Of a stretch of DNA of 64,000 nucleotides, positions 7,679 through 14,733 are shown one piece after another. Position 1 is the first letter of the stretch. Every line of letters begins with the position of its first letter. The notes beneath the pieces are model-generated. The model had not been told where the DNA came from and did no database searches. It saw only the letters and a program-made list of their open reading frames with translations. This stretch comes from an uncultured Eubacteriales bacterium (GTDB lineage: Bacteria; Bacillota; Clostridia; Christensenellales; CAG-917): NCBI GenBank assembly GCA_900545885.1, contig URAF01000003.1:1-64000 (forward strand), in the 5' to 3' direction. The position numbers were made by a program, and so were the translations under genes.

Positions 7679-8638
7679 TCAGATTTTTGCGCGGGCGAAA
7701 CCGATATGTTCTCTGCCCGACAAAATAAAAGCGGTGTTGCGCGCGTTGAAATAAAGTCGCAATTCGTCGCCCGTGCGCACCAAATGCGAAGCGTATACAA
7801 ACTGTGCCATCCAGTCGCTCGCGCCGCACATCTGCGGTTCAAGCAATGTTTTGACGAACTTGAATTCGATGCCGTCGTCGGAACGCAAAAGCTGGATTGC
7901 CGATTTGCTGTCCTTGCCGTCCGTATACAATCCGTTCTGCAAACCCACCCAGCAATCGGACAGCCTGTACACTTTCAGACACCCGCAACAGAGATTGAAA
8001 AAGCGGCTGTCGGGGTCGGGCGATATGACGGGCTGTTCGCGCTTGACGTAACCGTCCGACGGCGAATTGCTTTCCGCGCAACAGATATACGTCGGTTCGG
8101 TAAACTTGCAGTCGGGAATGTAAGTAAGTCCCGCCGAATAATAAAGTCGGAAAACGCCGTTTTCTTCAATCAGAAAAGGATTGGACAGCGAATGCCCCTT
8201 CTTTCCCACTTTCTCGCAAGGCATAGTGTATCCGAGAACGGGTCGCGGCTTTGAAAAATTTTTTAAGTCTTTGCTTTCGGTGACGTAAATTTCCGACTCC
8301 CACTTGCCGCCGAGAAGTCCCGCGGCACGACCGAATAACGGTTGGAGTCTTTCGTAAAACAGATAGTAAACGTCGCCAACTTTTTTCATGTCGGGACGCA
8401 TTGCGCGCGGCACTATTTTTCTTCCGCGTTCAAAAGTTATTCCGTCGTCCGACAGATACTCGTACACACCCCACAGCGCGTGCGCGTAAAGCCGCCATTT
8501 ACCGTCGGGGGTAAGGTCGGGAGTGAGCACCGAAGGATCGGCAATCATGGGGCTTACGCCGAAACGGCGTATAACGGGATTGCCTTCGTAAAGTTCAAAT
8601 TTTGCGTTATTCAGCTGTTCAAATGTCAAATCCAACAT
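7679..8638 (-). CDS. Beta-propeller glycoside hydrolase-like protein
   Basis: A 319-residue cytosolic protein with the repeating blade pattern of five-bladed beta-propeller glycosidases and phosphorylases (GH43/GH32/GH130-like). Visible blades include MIADPSVL, YYLFYERL, GHSLSNPFLI and FRLYYSAGL, and DELRLYFNARN near the end. The acidic catalytic residues cannot be assigned with certainty, so the activity is open. The ATG at 8638 is used; a TTG start at 8662 would add 8 residues and begin 3 bp after the upstream gene's stop. It is probably co-transcribed with that gene. Confidence 0.65.
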   Translation of the reverse strand: MLDLTFEQLNNAKFELYEGNPVIRRFGVSPMIADPSVLTPDLTPDGKWRLYAHALWGVYEYLSDDGITFERGRKIVPRAMRPDMKKVGDVYYLFYERLQPLFGRAAGLLGGKWESEIYVTESKDLKNFSKPRPVLGYTMPCEKVGKKGHSLSNPFLIEENGVFRLYYSAGLTYIPDCKFTEPTYICCAESNSPSDGYVKREQPVISPDPDSRFFNLCCGCLKVYRLSDCWVGLQNGLYTDGKDSKSAIQLLRSDDGIEFKFVKTLLEPQMCGASDWMAQFVYASHLVRTGDELRLYFNARNTAFILSGREHIGFARAKI

Positions 8639-8665
8639 ATAAACACCGTTTTGCGCTTTCAACTA

Positions 8666-9388
8666 CTATTTCACAACGAGGTATAACCTCAGGAGTTCGT
8701 CCGTCTTTGCGATTTCGTTTGCACACATTTTCGCCGACGCCAAAGTTTTCTTTATGCCCAGCCAAACGGCTTTTATCATAAGCGTGTCACGGCTGTCGAG
8801 CGCCGCGGAAAAGCCTTCGAGCATGAGCAGCAAATCCTTCCTGTCGCTCTCGGACAACTTGCTTTCGTTGACCGCTCTCACAAACGCGACAAGCAGGTAT
8901 TCCGTCTGTTCCTGCAATCCGTTCGCGGCAAATTCCACCGTCCTTTCCACCATGGGAACTTCTTCCTGCACGCCTTCGACTACAAGTCCTACGAGCGCAA
9001 GTTTGAAAGGCTCGAAGAAGTTCTGGAAACAGTGTTCGAAACTCGCCTGTTTTGTGTCGGCGGGGAAAAACTCTCCGCAGAAACTCAAAAAGTCCATCTT
9101 GCCTTCGTCGAATTCGACAAGCATGTTTACCACAAGCGCGACAAGGTTCTTCGGCGTTTTGGGCAAACGGAGAATATTGTACTCACCGACGTGTTGCATG
9201 GCTTTGCGCTTTTCCTGCGCGTAGTCGAAACCGTTGCTGCAATATTCCAGCACTACACGGAACTCCTCGTAATACGCCAGACATTTGAGCAAGGATTTGA
9301 TTTTCTTGTCCGTCATAATCAGGCTTGCGCCCTGCATATCGTCAAGCACCGCAACCAGCGCTTCTATGCCTTCGCCTCTGTATTCCAT
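8666..9388 (-). CDS. Uncharacterised all-alpha cytosolic protein
   Basis: A 240-residue protein that I do not recognise. It is almost entirely helical by composition, with no signal peptide, no membrane segment and no catalytic motif. Several cysteines are scattered through it without a ribbon pattern. AGAGGTG lies just before the ATG. A promoter (TTGATT-17-TACAAT) lies 70 bp upstream, and the glycosidase-like gene follows within 30 bp, so the two probably form an operon. Confidence 0.7.
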   Translation of the reverse strand: MEYRGEGIEALVAVLDDMQGASLIMTDKKIKSLLKCLAYYEEFRVVLEYCSNGFDYAQEKRKAMQHVGEYNILRLPKTPKNLVALVVNMLVEFDEGKMDFLSFCGEFFPADTKQASFEHCFQNFFEPFKLALVGLVVEGVQEEVPMVERTVEFAANGLQEQTEYLLVAFVRAVNESKLSESDRKDLLLMLEGFSAALDSRDTLMIKAVWLGIKKTLASAKMCANEIAKTDELLRLYLVVK

Positions 9389-9458
9389 TCACACCTCTCG
9401 GGCGGCGTTTACGCTCTAATTGAACCACGCTCCGCCCCGATAATCTTTGACTATGTTT

Positions 9459-9487
9459 ATTGTATCACACACACGCACGCAAATCAA
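9459..9487 (-). promoter_or_regulatory. Promoter of the leftward pair 8666-9388 / 7679-8638
   Basis: On the minus strand TTGATT (9487-9482), 17 bp, TACAAT (9464-9459). The spacer is an alternating TG/CG-rich tract. Confidence 0.6.
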
Positions 9488-9597
9488 GGACGACAACTTA
9501 CGCCGAAACGCACGACGTTTGAAGGTAAAACACCGCCGAACCGCTCTTTTTCCCCTCAAAAAATGTCGTTTACAGTTATAGCATTTCGTTCAAATTC

Positions 9598-9627
9598 TTT
9601 ACATATAGGCACATTTTGTTGTATAAT
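9598..9627 (+). promoter_or_regulatory. Promoter of the HPr-like gene
   Basis: TTTACA (9598-9603), 18 bp, TATAAT (9622-9627). A GGGAG ribosome site follows about 20 bp after the expected start. The rest of 9389-9597 shows no gene. Confidence 0.65.
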
Positions 9628-9662
9628 TCAGACGAATTAAATTTTTAATCGGGAGTTTTGAT

Positions 9663-9890
9663 ATGAAATCTGTCACAATTAAGCTCGATATGGCGGAAAG
9701 CGTGAAAAAATTCGTCAATATCACGGCCAAGTTCGGTTACGATATGGCGCTCAAAAGCGGTAGATACGTTGTCGACGCGAAATCCATTCTCGGTATTTTC
9801 AGTCTCGACCTCGCAGAACCCATCGTTCTGGAAATCGCTTCCGACGATTGCGACGACCTCATCGCCGCACTCCAACCCTTTATAATCTGA
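9663..9890 (+). CDS. HPr-family protein lacking the phosphorylated histidine (Crh-like)
   Basis: A 75-residue protein with the HPr fold pattern. The regulatory-serine segment is clear: DAKSILGIFSL at 38-48, with Ser41 at the place of Ser46 of Bacillus HPr. The catalytic segment normally reading GLHARP is replaced by LDMAESVKKF, so there is no His15 equivalent and no PTS phosphotransfer is expected. This is the same combination as Bacillus Crh, which is phosphorylated on Ser46 by HPr kinase and acts with CcpA. Whether it works that way here is inference. It is monocistronic with its own promoter. Confidence 0.75.
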   Translation: MKSVTIKLDMAESVKKFVNITAKFGYDMALKSGRYVVDAKSILGIFSLDLAEPIVLEIASDDCDDLIAALQPFII

Positions 9891-10076
9891 CGTAACGCCG
9901 CGCATTGCGGCGTTTTTCACGCCGCAATGCCGAGCACCCCGTCCCACTTCCTTTTCCGATTACGCGCCCTGCACCGAATTGGCGGCGCGCATTTGCCTTT
10001 TACGAATTGTTGCAAAAAACTCTCCCCTCGTTTCAATCCGTTTTATCTCCGCCGACGGATTTTTTAATACGAAAAA

Positions 10077-10102
10077 ACACTCCCGAACAATGTCGGGAGT
10101 GT
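10077..10102 (-). terminator. Terminator after tRNA-Gln
   Basis: On the minus strand ACACTCCCGA (10102-10093 side) pairs with TCGGGAGTGT, followed by a TTTTTTC run, directly after the tRNA. Confidence 0.85.
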
Positions 10103-10108
10103 CTGCAT

Positions 10109-10182
10109 TGGCAGGAGCTATAGGAATCGAACCTACACCATGGGAGTCAGAGGCCCATGTGCTACCACTACACCAAGCTCCA
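10109..10182 (-). tRNA. tRNA-Gln (anticodon CTG)
   Basis: A 74-nt cloverleaf on the minus strand. The anticodon loop is CTCTGAC (CTG), the T arm is GTAGG-TTCGATT-CCTAT, and the 3' end is G73 followed by encoded CCA, as in tRNA-Gln. The acceptor pairs GGAGCT with AGCTCC, but the terminal pair would be T1-T72, and the anticodon stem has a C-T mismatch next to the loop. GlnRS prefers weak 1-72 pairs, so function is plausible. A strong promoter and a terminator flank it. A glutaminyl-tRNA synthetase gene is in the same window (52294-53925). Confidence 0.8.
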
Positions 10183-10193
10183 ACGCGAAAATG

Positions 10194-10222
10194 ATTATAT
10201 CCCAAATTTTCACATTTTGCAA
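10194..10222 (-). promoter_or_regulatory. Promoter of tRNA-Gln
   Basis: On the minus strand TTGCAA (10222-10217), 17 bp, TATAAT (10199-10194), 11 bp before the tRNA 5' end. Confidence 0.8.
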
Positions 10223-10240
10223 TCGTTTTTTCAAACAATA

Positions 10241-10270
10241 TTGACACTAACGTAAACTTCGGGCTAAAAT
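10241..10270 (+). promoter_or_regulatory. Promoter of the second DUF2804 gene
   Basis: TTGACA (10241-10246), 18 bp, TAAAAT (10265-10270), with a GGGAGG ribosome site before the ATG at 10299. Confidence 0.75.
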
Positions 10271-10298
10271 ATTTGTACTCACCTATCGGGAGGACTGT

Positions 10299-11336
10299 AT
10301 GCAAAACGAAATTACGACGCGTCAACCACTTCTCGACGCGCAAGGAAACATCGCAAATCCCGGCTATGCCAAAAAGCTCCTCTGGGAGTACAACAGAGAA
10401 AACATCACCGCAAACCCGACCAGAATCAAGGAATGGGATTACTACTACATCGGCTGCGACGAACACGCTCTTTGCCTTACGGTTGCGGATATGGGATACG
10501 TCGGCGCGCTGTCTATCTCCGTCATAGATTTTGTCACTCCCTCGCAGTTTACCAACAGTTCCATTTTCTTCTTCCCAATGGGCAAACTGAAAATGCCGCG
10601 CACGACCGAATACGGCGACGTCAGCTGGCGCAACGGCAAAACGGAAATGACGTTCACCTGCGACGGCAAAATCCGTCACTTGACAGGCAAATTTTATAAT
10701 GCGGACAAAAAAGGTCACGACGTAAAATTCGACGTTACTCTTTCCGACTTCCCCGAAGAAAGCATGGTAATCGCCACACCTTTCGACAAAAAAGGATATT
10801 TCTACTACAACCAGAAAATCAACTGCATGACCGCCGAAGGCTGGTTTACGGTCGGCGACAAAATCAAGAAGTTCTATCCGCAAACTTCCCTTGCCACTCT
10901 GGACTGGGGACGCGGCGTATGGACTTACGACAACACGTGGTACTGGGGAAGCCTGCAAACGCACCTCGACGACGGCAGCAAATTCGGCTGGAACATCGGA
11001 TACGGGTTCGGCAATACGTCGGCGGCAAGCGAGGATATGCTTTTCTACAACGGCAAATCCCACAAAATCGGAAGAACGAAGTTCATCATCCCCGGCGACG
11101 ATGCGGGAAAACCCGAATATATGGCAAAATGGAAGTTCATATCCGAGGACGGAAGACTGGACTGCACTTTCAAACCAATTATCGACCGCTACGAGCCGTT
11201 TGACCTCAAAGTTATGTGCATGATACCTCATCAGGTTTTCGGCTATATATCGGGCAAATGCATTCTCGACGACGGCACGGAAATAATTCTGAAACAGCGA
11301 CTCGGATTTGCAGAAAAGGTTCACAACAAATGGTAA
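10299..11336 (+). CDS. DUF2804 family protein (second copy)
   Basis: A 345-residue DUF2804 protein. Hallmarks are TLDWGRGVWTYDNTWYWGS (about residues 203-221), then a Gly-rich stretch GWNIGYGFGNTSA and a long beta-rich C-terminus. It is closer to the usual family pattern than the copy at 5993-7060: the DWGRG...WYWGS block reads DDHKGYYPFFAHYDWLTT there. No signal peptide. A GGAGG ribosome site and its own promoter are present. The function of the family is unknown. Confidence 0.82.
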   Translation: MQNEITTRQPLLDAQGNIANPGYAKKLLWEYNRENITANPTRIKEWDYYYIGCDEHALCLTVADMGYVGALSISVIDFVTPSQFTNSSIFFFPMGKLKMPRTTEYGDVSWRNGKTEMTFTCDGKIRHLTGKFYNADKKGHDVKFDVTLSDFPEESMVIATPFDKKGYFYYNQKINCMTAEGWFTVGDKIKKFYPQTSLATLDWGRGVWTYDNTWYWGSLQTHLDDGSKFGWNIGYGFGNTSAASEDMLFYNGKSHKIGRTKFIIPGDDAGKPEYMAKWKFISEDGRLDCTFKPIIDRYEPFDLKVMCMIPHQVFGYISGKCILDDGTEIILKQRLGFAEKVHNKW

Positions 11337-11391
11337 TCGCATAATCCGTACGCCATACGCAACACAAGCCTACAATCAATAAGCGACAAAA

Positions 11392-11416
11392 AAAGAGCAC
11401 CCGACGGGTGCTCTTT
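11392..11416 (-). terminator. Terminator after the small HTH-like gene
   Basis: AAAGAGCACCC (11392-11402) pairs with GGGTGCTCTTT (11406-11416). On the minus strand it is followed by a T-run, so it ends the gene at 11443-11715; it may also work for the rightward DUF2804 gene. Confidence 0.8.
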
Positions 11417-11442
11417 GGTTTATGCCGATTTACTTTCCGATT

Positions 11443-11715
11443 TCATTCTTCACCGAACATTCTGTCCAGCAGTTTGTCCTGCGACTCTTTGATTACCACA
11501 TACTTCGAGAGTTTCACGCCTTTGCTCACTTCCGCTCTGTACCAGTTGCTGAGCCCCGCATACCGCACAATGTTTCCCGCATTATAGCCTCTGAGTTTGA
11601 TAATCGAACCAAACTTCACGCCGAACAGATTTATCATAAGTATCTGTTCGTTCTTGGGAGCGTTCTCGTACATATCTTTCAGAATCTTGCCAAGGTTTTT
11701 TTCGCTATACTCCAT
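11443..11715 (-). CDS. Small HTH-like conserved protein
   Basis: A 90-residue protein of a small clostridial family described as HTH-like. The central part (about 30-70) reads FGSIIKLRGYNAGNIVRYAGL and then YRAEVSKGVKLSKYV, compatible with a helix-turn-helix, but no target is known. Gln/Asn/Lys-rich ends, no membrane segment. GGAGGTG lies 6 bp before the ATG. Transcribed alone, with a terminator just downstream. Confidence 0.65.
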   Translation of the reverse strand: MEYSEKNLGKILKDMYENAPKNEQILMINLFGVKFGSIIKLRGYNAGNIVRYAGLSNWYRAEVSKGVKLSKYVVIKESQDKLLDRMFGEE

Positions 11716-11818
11716 AATGCACCTCCGATTGTTTCACGAACGGCATCGCCGCCTTCAACTCAATCATCGCACAGGAATATGAGGTTGTCAAGATGCAGTA
11801 TTCCGAGAAAGGCATTTC

Positions 11819-12117
11819 GCGAGCCACTCTCCAAATAAAAGAGCACCTACTCGGTGCTCATCAGGGGTCCCCGCTAAGTATCGCAGAACTTTGCGGGGTT
11901 AAGGAGCCGCAGGCTTATACGCAAACAAGTCGGGAAAACCCGACTTGTTGCTTAATTTGCCTTGCGGCGACGTGGTCGGAGTGGCGAGATTTGTAGAAGC
12001 GCGTGCCTTGCTTTGAAAGGCCGCCTTCGTAATAGCGTAGTCCGCTTTGCGGCGCAGCGTCACGGGACAGGTTGAAGCGAGCCACTCTCCAAATAAAAGA
12101 GCACCTATTCGGTGCTC
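11819..12117. repeat. Direct repeat of the tRNA-Pro downstream region
   Basis: A 41-bp unit starting GCGAGCCACTCTCC and ending with the terminator stem occurs at about 11819-11859 and again at 12077-12117 with one mismatch. The spacer holds a perfect 11-bp-stem hairpin (11924-11934 with 11939-11949) and the 21-bp tRNA fragment described separately. No gene is seen in 11716-12123. Confidence 0.75.
11973..11993 (-). pseudogene. 3' fragment of tRNA-Pro
   Basis: These 21 bp are identical to the 3' end of the intact tRNA-Pro gene (12124-12144), including CCA, acceptor strand and half of the T arm. The similarity stops abruptly at the T loop. It is a remnant or a duplicated attachment-type sequence, not a working tRNA. 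Confidence 0.8.
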
Positions 12118-12119
12118 TT
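12097..12119 (-). terminator. Terminator after tRNA-Pro
   Basis: AAGAGCACC (12097-12105) pairs with GGTGCTCTT (12111-12119); on the minus strand a TTTATTT run follows. Confidence 0.8.
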
Positions 12120-12123
12120 GATT

Positions 12124-12200
12124 TGGTCGGAGTGGCGAGATTTGAACTCGCGGCCTTACGGTCCCGAACCGTACGCGCTACCAAACTGCGCTACACCCCG
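12124..12200 (-). tRNA. tRNA-Pro (anticodon CGG)
   Basis: A 77-nt cloverleaf on the minus strand with acceptor CGGGGTG/CACTCCG, anticodon arm TACGG-TTCGGGA-CCGTA, T loop TTCAAAT and encoded CCA. Parts of its 3' and 5' ends are repeated on either side. Confidence 0.93.
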
Positions 12201-12348
12201 ATATATTACGATGTTGATTATCTTTGTCAGAAACGTTCTGCCTGTGTTTGGTAGTGCGTCTCGCGCTCACCGAAGGTTTTGCGTTTCCTCTCTTTATCCG
12301 TTGACGGGTGTTCCCTTCCCGCTGTCCGTGTCGTTTACTTATCGCAAC

Positions 12349-12405
12349 CCAAACTGCGCTACACCCCGATGTATTACGATGTTGATTGTCTTCGTCAGAA
12401 ACGTT
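12349..12405 (-). pseudogene. 5' fragment of tRNA-Pro with its leader
   Basis: These 57 bp repeat 12181-12237 with three mismatches. They cover the first 20 nt of tRNA-Pro (acceptor and D stem) and about 35 nt of the region before it. The likely tRNA promoter lies further upstream, so the transcript would contain this fragment ahead of the intact tRNA. No protein gene is seen in 12201-12576. Confidence 0.8.
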
Positions 12406-12453
12406 TTGATTTGCGACAAATCACTCGTTTATCTTACGTCGACACTGCTAATT

Positions 12454-12482
12454 ATATTAGCAACATTATTTTTCGTTGTCAA
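12454..12482 (-). promoter_or_regulatory. Probable promoter of the tRNA-Pro transcript
   Basis: On the minus strand TTGACA (12482-12477), 17 bp, TAATAT (12459-12454). The -10 lies in a palindrome GCTAAT-ATA-ATTAGC. Confidence 0.6.
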
Positions 12483-12517
12483 GAGAATAACCTTGCCGCA
12501 CCGTCGGCTATTTGCTA

Positions 12518-12546
12518 TTTACAATCCGCGCGACAGGTAGTAAAAT
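12518..12546 (+). promoter_or_regulatory. Promoter of the iron alcohol dehydrogenase gene
   Basis: TTTACA (12518-12523), 17 bp, TAAAAT (12541-12546), followed by AAGGAGG before the ATG at 12577. Confidence 0.65.
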
Positions 12547-12576
12547 ATATTCGACCGATTATGATAAGGAGGCATT

Positions 12577-13737
12577 ATGCAATCATTCAGATTTTACAAT
12601 CCCACAAAGGTTTATTTCGGACGTAACGCAATCGACAATCTGGCGTTCGAGTTGCAGAATTACGGCAAAAACATACTGCTCGCCTACGGTGGCGGGAGCA
12701 TCAAAAAAAGCGGCCTTTATGACATCGTCACGGCGATTTGCGCGCGTTGCGGCAAAACGGTGTACGAGGTCAGCGGCATTATGCCCAACCCTCGCACCGA
12801 GAAGGTGTACGAAGGCATCGACATCTGCAAGAAAAAGGACATCGACCTCATCTTGGCAGTAGGCGGCGGAAGCGTCATCGACTGCGTAAAAGGAATGGCG
12901 GCGGGCGCAAAGACAGACAGAGATTTCTGGCAGGCGTTTTACCGCAACAAGGAAGAATGCCTTTCGGCAACGCCCATCGGCGTAATCCTCACTCTGCCCG
13001 CGACGGGAAGCGAAATGAACAGCGGCTCTGTTGTAACCAAATGGGACGAGAACCTGAAAACGGACTACACCAGCGACAGCCTGTATCCGAAATTCGCGAT
13101 ACTCGACCCTACATACACTTACACTCTGCCGAAGAACCAGATTATATACGGTGCCGTCGACACGCTCGCGCACGTATTCGAACAGTACTTCTCCGCTCCC
13201 GACGACAAAAACCTCAGCGACGACCTCGCCGAAGCAATCATCAAAAACGTCGTTGACAATCTGGAAACCGCGCTTGCCAACCCCGAGAACTACGAGGCAC
13301 GTTCCAACCTTATGTGGGACAGCACAATGGCGCTCAACCGCGTTATCGGATGCGGCAAAAAACAGGATTGGAACAGCCATATGATTGAACACAGCCTGTC
13401 GGGATTTTACGACATACCACACGGCGCGGGGCTTGCAATAGTGTTCCCCAACTGGATGAGATACGTCCGTCATACCTGCATCGGCAAATTCGTACGCTTT
13501 GCAAAGAACGTATGGCACGTCGACTGCACGGGCAAAACCGACGACGAAATCGCGCTTGCAGGCATTCAGGCTGTTCAGGATTACTTCAAGAAAATCGGAG
13601 CCCCCACTACTCTCACCGAAGTCGGTATTCCTGCGGAACGCATACCCGAAATCGCCGCAAAAGTGGAACTCACCCCCGGCGGATATGCGCCGCTTACGCA
13701 CGAAGACGTGGTTGAAATACTCAAAACGGCAATCTGA
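12577..13737 (+). CDS. Iron-containing alcohol dehydrogenase (YqhD/BDH type)
   Basis: A 386-residue group III alcohol dehydrogenase, normal length for butanol dehydrogenase and YqhD proteins. The nucleotide-binding motif is AVGGGSVIDCVKG (about 93-105). The metal-binding segment is seen at GAVDTLAHVFEQY (Asp/His) and HMIEHSLSGFYDIPHGAGLA (two more His). YqhD-type enzymes reduce short-chain aldehydes with NADPH, in fermentation or in removal of toxic aldehydes. AAGGAGG precedes the ATG. It is monocistronic and ends at a strong terminator. Confidence 0.92.
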   Translation: MQSFRFYNPTKVYFGRNAIDNLAFELQNYGKNILLAYGGGSIKKSGLYDIVTAICARCGKTVYEVSGIMPNPRTEKVYEGIDICKKKDIDLILAVGGGSVIDCVKGMAAGAKTDRDFWQAFYRNKEECLSATPIGVILTLPATGSEMNSGSVVTKWDENLKTDYTSDSLYPKFAILDPTYTYTLPKNQIIYGAVDTLAHVFEQYFSAPDDKNLSDDLAEAIIKNVVDNLETALANPENYEARSNLMWDSTMALNRVIGCGKKQDWNSHMIEHSLSGFYDIPHGAGLAIVFPNWMRYVRHTCIGKFVRFAKNVWHVDCTGKTDDEIALAGIQAVQDYFKKIGAPTTLTEVGIPAERIPEIAAKVELTPGGYAPLTHEDVVEILKTAI

Positions 13738-13770
13738 ACATCGGATTGTGGTAAAAATGACGTCAAAACA

Positions 13771-13794
13771 AAAACGCCGCTTTTGCGGCGTTTT
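13771..13794. terminator. Bidirectional terminator
   Basis: AAAACGCCGC (13771-13780) and GCGGCGTTTT (13785-13794) with a TTTT loop lie between the convergent alcohol dehydrogenase and ZIP genes; the ZIP stop codon is inside the stem. Confidence 0.88.
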
Positions 13795-14659
13795 ATATTG
13801 CGCCCAACGCAAGCGCAGAAAGCACGCCCAACATAATGCTGACGCAAGGAGGTTTCCCCGAAGACGCGGAATAGGTTTCGGCAAACACCTCGGCAAAAGA
13901 CACGTACAGCATTGCGCCTGCGGCAAGTCCCAGACATACCGCCGAAACGTAAACGTTGACGGCCCCGAGAAATACTCCCGCCACCGCGCCGAGAACAGTC
14001 GCCGCTCCCGTAAGGGCGGACGCTGCAACGGCAAGTCCTTTTTTGACTCCGCCGCCTGCCAGCGGTGCCGCAACCGACATACCCTCGGGCACGTTGTGAA
14101 GTGCAATGGTAAGTGCAACCGCTATTCCGCCCGCCGTTTCCGCGCTGCCCGCCGCACCTATTGCAAGCCCCTCGGGAAAATTGTGCAACGCTATAGCAAT
14201 CGCCATGATTATGCCCGTGCGCAACATGCTTTTTGCCGTCGTCCCGTTTTGCGCGTCCGCTATCGCGCTTATCACCGCTCTTCGGCTCAACGGACTTACG
14301 GTTTGCACTACCGATTTTTCTTTTGTGGTGCTTGCCGCAAAAGTTTTATGCCGTGCCCACATAATGGCGTCGGACAGCTTTTCCGCAAGGGCGACGGCAA
14401 CCGCTCCCGCTCCCACCGAACATATAAGACATATCAATGCCGTTTGCGTTTTCAGTCCGCCCGCCAGCAATGAAGAAAAGGATTGCGGAACAAGGTCGAA
14501 AAGGGATACTCCTACCATAATTCCGCCCGCGAACCCCAGCACACGCGGCAGAAAACCGCGTCCCGCGTCACCCAGAAATACACCGAGCAAACCGCCCAGT
14601 CCCGTACCCGCTACTCCCGCCGCCAATGACGCCAGAAATATAATCGTTTGGTCAGACAT
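13793..14659 (-). CDS. ZIP family metal transporter
   Basis: A 288-residue inner-membrane protein of the ZIP (zinc/iron permease) family with about eight hydrophobic segments. Both signature helices are present: ALHNFPEGLAIG and ALHNVPEGMSVA, whose His, Asn and Glu line the metal site. A polar loop (about 95-145) separates the first and second halves. It probably imports zinc or another divalent metal. ATG 14659 is preferred over one 45 bp upstream because GGAGG lies 8 bp before it. Confidence 0.92.
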   Translation of the reverse strand: MSDQTIIFLASLAAGVAGTGLGGLLGVFLGDAGRGFLPRVLGFAGGIMVGVSLFDLVPQSFSSLLAGGLKTQTALICLICSVGAGAVAVALAEKLSDAIMWARHKTFAASTTKEKSVVQTVSPLSRRAVISAIADAQNGTTAKSMLRTGIIMAIAIALHNFPEGLAIGAAGSAETAGGIAVALTIALHNVPEGMSVAAPLAGGGVKKGLAVAASALTGAATVLGAVAGVFLGAVNVYVSAVCLGLAAGAMLYVSFAEVFAETYSASSGKPPCVSIMLGVLSALALGAI

Positions 14660-14697
14660 TAAACCTCCATAAAGAGCCGCGCTTTTTTCGGACTCGT

Positions 14698-14727
14698 TTG
14701 ACAATCGGATTTGTCTTATGATATTTT
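14698..14727 (+). promoter_or_regulatory. Promoter of degV, no 5' leader
   Basis: TTGACA (14698-14703), 18 bp, TATTTT (14722-14727), then 6 nt to the ATG at 14734. No ribosome site fits between. Confidence 0.6.
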
Positions 14728-14733
14728 TACTGT

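Noticed and set aside
11973..11993. A second tRNA-Pro gene
   Set aside because: Only the last 21 bp are present; the T loop, anticodon arm and 5' half are missing.
11793..11996. A 67-codon rightward frame across the repeats left of tRNA-Pro
   Set aside because: It is made of terminator stems and a tRNA fragment; the sequence is explained by the duplications.
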